From NCBI GenBank assembly GCA_964446865.1, contig CAYURD010000078.1:1-18802 (forward strand): a DNA stretch of 18,802 nt. Direction: 5' to 3'. Within the stretch, counting starts at the first letter, position 1; every line of letters begins with the position of its first letter. The notes beneath the pieces were generated by a model. That model had not been told where the DNA came from. It saw only the letters and a list, made by a program, of their open reading frames with translations, and searched no databases. The stretch is from Glaciecola sp964446865 (GTDB lineage Bacteria; Pseudomonadota; Gammaproteobacteria; Enterobacterales; Alteromonadaceae). Shown here one piece after another: positions 15,901 through 18,802 of this stretch. The translations under genes and the position numbers were made by a program.

Positions 15901-16122
15901 GATATCTTTCGCATCAAGTGATTGAATAGGCACCGACGATAAAACATTGGGATCGCTAGGGATGCGAGAACCCGTTACGTCAATGACTTCTACTTTTTCT
16001 TCTGACTCGGCTTGTGTTTCTTGTGCGTAAGTCATGCCTGAAACAGAAAAGCCTAGCGCAGTTGCAATACACAACGAAAGTGTAGAGCGTTTAACGCCGT
16101 GTTTAGTTGAATGTGTTTTCAT
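12985..16122 (-). CDS. TonB-dependent outer-membrane receptor
   Basis: A 1045-aa receptor for energised uptake across the outer membrane. Signal peptide 1-33 (cut after TYA). A TonB-box-like VEVIDVTG at 44-51 is followed by the plug domain (about 55-185), with SLNLRGLGGERTLTLVNGRR and the family signature ERVEVTTGGASAVYGADAVT. The rest is the 22-strand barrel; the C-terminus ends TFFFGVNFTM, with the usual alternating aromatic pattern but Met as last residue. A predicted extracellular loop holds an EF-hand-like sequence DINGNGIADCQE (289-300) and several paired cysteines (298 and 312, and later pairs), which may form disulfides. AAGGAA lies before the ATG. Receptors of this general type import siderophores, cobalamin, glycans or peptides; no neighbouring substrate-specific gene decides. 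The long leader suggests regulated expression. Confidence 0.95.
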   Translation of the reverse strand: MKTHSTKHGVKRSTLSLCIATALGFSVSGMTYAQETQAESEEKVEVIDVTGSRIPSDPNVLSSVPIQSLDAKDIAMSGELNLADIVNDIPALISSNTAENNDTGSNSLNLRGLGGERTLTLVNGRRHVAGFRGTSAVDIGTIPRALVERVEVTTGGASAVYGADAVTGVVNFILKDDFEGVELNAVAAVPGDSGGSSFAFDGAFGKNFDNGKGNIVFTVSLEREEELLHGDRSWSRNNGLGGTVPNPDYDEDDPNSPQRIIATDLRYWLSSNTGSIAPDFGGRDTTYVDINGNGIADCQESRGGRATFLAGCWLTNPDGSVRVNQDGPIYDGLLSSGGDGAKFNFDTDTLMPQTDKNIININGNYEFTDDLYGFFEAKYVRAESTFYAEYDSYYDTLFVNPDNPYIPAQLQPVVDQTGGLLITQDAFTWDEDETVRTRETTRFVAGVNWDYSLDHSLEFAVNHGKFTNTTNYSEQYIDRIFAAMDATTGPDGNAVCRSDIDPTAAYGIDYFAFNANYANGSFSSDRYYTFTPGDGQCAPLNPFGEDALSSEAKNFITAQKEDKLTIEQTVISVTGVGQFDNFEGILDGPLGYATGLEYREESSDNRLDPLDLGILPQGTSFTPGLLVSEVSPWLNFLTGIDNVKQFNTKGKYDVVDAFIEVRLPIFLDREFAYEFTLDGAVRVADYSTLGQTTTWKVGFAYSPIEDLNFRGTISEAVRAPNITELFDPQLPITINLNQDSCDPANVGAGATVREANCIADLQALGIPTESIVDGDGNYVWLNPLTARFSGTQGGNTELDVETAETITFGTVYRPSFVDGLTVTIDYWSVEIEEAIAAVGASQILDGCYDSESFPNAPFCDLFTRRADGGLNNLTAQEQNFARTEAEGIDFSVSYAFSIDENNFGIDVVGTRQKVLNLFFNPLDLNEVDIEVEERQVPKTSGNVNLSWNRGDLNLALQTTYQSRQAYNEVENSLGLNGDAILYGPGGGFFGSTVLHDINVSYQLDDGLVLFGGVNNVADKSPFITQEAWPTGPRGRTFFFGVNFTM

Positions 16123-16170
16123 TTATATTTCCTTTGTAGCAGATTAGCCTGTAGGACTGTTGTTATTGTG

Positions 16171-16184
16171 TGTTTGTCCAAACA
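16171..16184. promoter_or_regulatory. Palindrome upstream of the receptor gene
   Basis: TGTTTG (16171-16176) and CAAACA (16179-16184) form a perfect 6+2+6 inverted repeat about 50 nt before the receptor ATG. It may be an operator or a small hairpin in the 5' leader. Farther up, around 16222-16236, the sequence repeats CGGTAAT/ACGGTAT in tandem, another possible protein-binding site. Confidence 0.25.
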
Positions 16185-16258
16185 AAGAACGCTCGCATTT
16201 TTTATGCCAAATCGCTAAAGCACGGTAATACGGTATTTTTTATTGTTTTTATGTTTTT

Positions 16259-16288
16259 TTATCATGGACGCTCACCATACTAGTGCAA
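16259..16288 (-). promoter_or_regulatory. Possible promoter of the receptor gene
   Basis: On the minus strand TTGCAC (16288-16283) is followed after 18 nt by TGATAA (16264-16259). Transcription would begin near 16250 and give a leader of about 130 nt. The match is moderate. The 16123-16525 spacer otherwise contains AT-rich DNA and the paired REP-like hairpins; no gene is supported in it. Confidence 0.3.
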
Positions 16289-16369
16289 GAACTTGCTCAA
16301 TAGAAGTGCAAATTGTAAAATTTTTGTAACGAGCTTGACAGTTGCATACTGGTTTGGATCAGACTTCCT

Positions 16370-16397
16370 CGTCATCCTCGCGAAAGCGGGGATCTGG
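16370..16397 (+). repeat. REP-like hairpin, copy D
   Basis: CGTCATC, arm CTCGC, loop GAAA, arm GCGGG, then GATCTGG. The stem pairs with one G-T wobble. It faces copy E at 16456-16483, so the two form a head-to-head unit of about 115 bp between the sulfotransferase and receptor genes. Confidence 0.65.
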
Positions 16398-16455
16398 TTG
16401 ATGTTTACGAAGAATAAAATAAAACAATCATTTAGCTTACATCGCTTAGTTCCAA

Positions 16456-16483
16456 GGAGATTCTCGATGCCTCGAGAATGACG
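16456..16483 (-). repeat. REP-like hairpin, copy E
   Basis: GGAGATT, CTCGA, TGCC, TCGAG, AATGACG; on the minus strand this is the same layout as the other copies, with a perfect 8-bp stem (ATTCTCGA/TCGAGAAT). It lies about 45 nt past the stop of the TPR-sulfotransferase gene and may protect or end that transcript. Confidence 0.65.
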
Positions 16484-16525
16484 GGGTGTTGAAAGCGATT
16501 ACTGCGAGGTGGTTATATAACGATG

Positions 16526-18406
16526 TTAGTAATTATCGCCTGATATAGAGCCTAGGTTGTCGATCAGCTCTTTTAACTCGTGTTCAACGGCTTTGTAAGT
16601 GCCAATTCCCTTTAAATTAATAGCTTGACGCACTTGCTCGCTGCTAGCGGTGTGAATGGCGCGTTTGGTTTTGTGAAATGCTAAACATTGCTCGTTAAAA
16701 TCAAGCCCGAGCCAATCAAGCAGCTTTCGTACTTGTGTTTCGGTATCGTGAACGAGCATTTCATATTTTAGCCTAAATACTTTAGCGGGTAGTTCGGTTT
16801 CCCAGTGTTCCATAAGCTTAAAATATGCCTGATAAACACGACCAATGTGATCAAGGCGATAGCTAAAATCTACCCCCGAGTGAAAGAACTGTTTATACAA
16901 ACTATACCCACAGTCTAAGGGATGCCTACGCACATCAATAACTTTAGCGTGTGGTAATATTTTATGGATAAGCCCAACTAATCTAAAGTTAAAGGGCTGC
17001 TTATCAATAAAAAAACGTGATGCTTTGTGCCTAAAAACAGCACTTTCTTGCAAATAAGCTTGCCCCAAGCTTGATAGTTCGGTTGGCGTCAGTTTTGCTA
17101 AGCCGCTACTTAGCGACATATTGTGATTTTTTACGCATAAGTTTTGTGCGCGACTCTCTATAATTGGCAAGGTGGGTTGCTCTATTGTCCCAATAATGTC
17201 GGGGTGGCTTGCCAAAATTTGCTCAACCAGCGTCGAGCCAGAGCGGGGAAGCCCAACAATAAAAATAGGCGTTATAGATGAGTCTACATTATTAGCTTGT
17301 GTACTCAGATTCTTATTGGCGTAGCTTTGTGCACGGGCGCTAAATTCATTTTCAATACTCTTAGGCGTAAAACGAGCGGGTGACGCTAACGAATTTGCTT
17401 GCTTGTATAGCGCCATTGCCTCATGTGGACTTTTGGTGAATTCATGCGCTTTTGCTAGGGCAAACGCCGCGGTATATTTTATTCTTTGCTGGTTGTCGTT
17501 GCCTTGATTACTAGGCTCGTTGGCTAAGGCTTGTATTGCTTGGTATTCATTATCCGAAAAAGAATAGTCTTTCATATCGGCTAATGCCCACCAAGCGTCT
17601 GCGTTGCTTGGATCATTTTCTAAACTTGCTTTTAAGGCCGCGATTGATTGATGCTTTTTACCCACAATCCGTAAAGCTTGTCCTTGCATCAGTTCTAGTT
17701 GAGCACGCTTTTGGCGAATTTCTGGTGACGATTGCTTCGGTGACAAGCCCTTTTGTGACATGTCCTTTGGAAGAGAAAGCGCTTCTGAACTGCTTGTTGT
17801 TTCGAGCAAGATGCTGCTGGCACGTTGGCAAGTTCTCAATAAATCCTCGTATTGTGCATATTTAAACTGCAGACCAATTAACATCCAAAGAGAATCAAAG
17901 CTCTCATCTATCTCAACTAAGGTTTGTGCACTCTTTAGCGCGTTTGCAAAGTAGCCTGCAGAGGCATAGCTATTACTGAGCATATTACGTAGAGCGACAT
18001 TTGCTGGTGATGCGCGTAAACCTTGTTCAAGCAGTTTAATGGCTGCCTCAGGATTATTTTTAATGGTTTCAATATGTGCCAGTGTGCTAAAAGCTTTGGG
18101 GTGAGATTCTGATTTTTTTAAAAGCGCTTGTGCTGCTTGAGCAGCTTGCGAAAAGGCACCTTGTTGCACATAACTTTGGATTTGTGCAAAGTCATTTGCA
18201 AATGGATCGACTGAATCTGCTTGCTGTGCTGCTTTGATAGCTTCTTTATACTGACAAAGCTCAAACAAACATTTGCTCAATAGTGTCCACAATTCGAAAG
18301 AGTGTGGTAAGTCGGTGAGCGCTTGTTGTAATCGTTCAACAGCGTCTGTTGTTCGTTGTAGGTCAATCAGTTTTTGAGATGCTGAAATGACGTCTTGCGC
18401 TTGCAT
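16526..18406 (-). CDS. TPR-repeat sulfotransferase
   Basis: A 626-aa two-part protein without signal peptide or membrane helix. Residues 1-345 are tetratricopeptide-type helical repeats (for example 36-65, 105-135, 138-168, 238-268), usually a protein- or peptide-binding scaffold; a Ser-rich linker interrupts them near 200-230. Residues 378-620 form a PAPS-dependent sulfotransferase domain: the 5'-phosphosulfate loop IFIVGLPRSGSTLVEQIL (381-398, Arg388) and the 3'-phosphate site VIDVRRHPLDCGYSLYKQ (489-506, with Arg493/Arg494 and Ser502). The expected role is transfer of a sulfate group to a hydroxyl or tyrosine of a peptide, lipid or sugar; the acceptor is unknown. No sulfate-activation genes are near. 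No good ribosome site precedes the ATG at 18406, so translation may be modest. It is upstream of the receptor on the same strand but 403 nt away, with hairpins between, so probably not one transcript. Confidence 0.9.
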   Translation of the reverse strand: MQAQDVISASQKLIDLQRTTDAVERLQQALTDLPHSFELWTLLSKCLFELCQYKEAIKAAQQADSVDPFANDFAQIQSYVQQGAFSQAAQAAQALLKKSESHPKAFSTLAHIETIKNNPEAAIKLLEQGLRASPANVALRNMLSNSYASAGYFANALKSAQTLVEIDESFDSLWMLIGLQFKYAQYEDLLRTCQRASSILLETTSSSEALSLPKDMSQKGLSPKQSSPEIRQKRAQLELMQGQALRIVGKKHQSIAALKASLENDPSNADAWWALADMKDYSFSDNEYQAIQALANEPSNQGNDNQQRIKYTAAFALAKAHEFTKSPHEAMALYKQANSLASPARFTPKSIENEFSARAQSYANKNLSTQANNVDSSITPIFIVGLPRSGSTLVEQILASHPDIIGTIEQPTLPIIESRAQNLCVKNHNMSLSSGLAKLTPTELSSLGQAYLQESAVFRHKASRFFIDKQPFNFRLVGLIHKILPHAKVIDVRRHPLDCGYSLYKQFFHSGVDFSYRLDHIGRVYQAYFKLMEHWETELPAKVFRLKYEMLVHDTETQVRKLLDWLGLDFNEQCLAFHKTKRAIHTASSEQVRQAINLKGIGTYKAVEHELKELIDNLGSISGDNY

Positions 18407-18662
18407 ATATTGCCGTTTATGTGCGAGGTATGTGCATTAGTATAAAGTGCTTCTATATTGTTACAAGCGCCTTTGGGGAAGAATTTTATATCTGCGTATC
18501 AAGGTTAGTGATTGCATTATTTAATTGGGTGCTCTAGGCTTTAACACTCTTGAGATGCGTTATTATTCTGTTCATCCCGTTTCAGTGAAATACTGTTAAG
18601 ACTTGGTAAAAAATAACTTAAATGTAAACGCAGTTGATAACGAAAAGAATAAGGAAATCATC

Positions 18663-18802
18663 GTGAAAAAAGTGCTTGTAATCATACTCATGGCTTTTGT
18701 TGGCAATACGTTTGCACAAACATCTGCGCAAGAGAGTAGTTTTCAATATGTCTTAGATACGCCAGTGTTGGGTGAGCAGAATAATAACTACCTTGAAAAG
18801 GC
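18663..18802 (+). CDS. Start of an exported protein, cut by the window end
   Basis: Only the first 46 complete codons are present. A GTG start at 18663 has AAGGAA 6 nt upstream, and the N-terminus is a textbook signal peptide (MKKVLVIILMAFVGNTFA, cut before QTSAQ). The following residues (SSFQYVLDTPVLGEQNNNYLEK) give no recognisable family. It is transcribed away from the TPR-sulfotransferase gene; the 256-nt spacer between them must hold both promoters, but no convincing boxes were found. Confidence 0.75.
   Translation, partial: MKKVLVIILMAFVGNTFAQTSAQESSFQYVLDTPVLGEQNNNYLEK

Noticed and set aside
16293..16481. 62-codon open frame between the sulfotransferase and receptor genes
   Set aside because: It runs through both REP-like hairpins, has no ribosome site and looks like translated repeat.

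Overview
The window looks like chromosomal DNA from a marine gammaproteobacterium, most likely of the Alteromonadales. This rests on moderately AT-rich DNA, the mix of a large TonB-dependent receptor, an Slp lipoprotein, c-di-GMP and ECF-sigma genes, and small secreted proteins of the kind seen in Alteromonas/Glaciecola-type genomes. The genus is an inference from gene content; there is no rRNA or other marker gene. No tRNA, CRISPR array, transposase, integrase or phage gene was seen.

Layout. 150-1337 (+): a thiolase. 1453-4901 (+): a two-gene signalling operon, a soluble PAS histidine kinase followed 2 nt later by a receiver-GGDEF-EAL protein, with a good sigma70-like promoter in front and a 12-bp hairpin separating it from the thiolase. 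4888-6562 (-): an Slp-like outer-membrane lipoprotein that overlaps the EAL gene tail-to-tail, and a YiiM-type MOSC protein with its own terminator. 6780-8920 (+): an ECF sigma factor, a single-TM probable anti-sigma factor and an exported DUF4097 beta-helix protein, packed as an operon with a candidate autoregulated ECF promoter. 9200-9745 (+): a conserved-looking exported protein of unknown function. 9777-10100: a cluster of REP-like hairpins interrupted by a 100-N assembly gap whose two flanks are the same 55 bases. 10110-12172 (-): a secreted alpha/beta hydrolase translationally coupled to an ECF-type sigma factor that carries about four C-terminal membrane helices. 12270-12860 (-): a dienelactone-hydrolase-like protein. 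12985-16122 (-): a 1045-aa TonB-dependent receptor with a strong terminator. 16526-18406 (-): a TPR-sulfotransferase. 18663-18802 (+): the start of an exported protein cut off by the window edge.

How the parts may work together. Two different envelope-linked sigma systems lie 3 kb apart: a classical sigma/anti-sigma pair and a sigma factor whose membrane part is fused to it. The kinase and GGDEF-EAL pair would link a cytoplasmic signal to c-di-GMP turnover. The receptor and TPR-sulfotransferase are neighbours on one strand but probably separate transcripts. The most unusual points are the membrane-fused sigma factor with its hydrolase partner, the REP-like hairpin family with covarying stems, and the probably artefactual gap. 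Everything here comes from reading the sequence; no database search was run.
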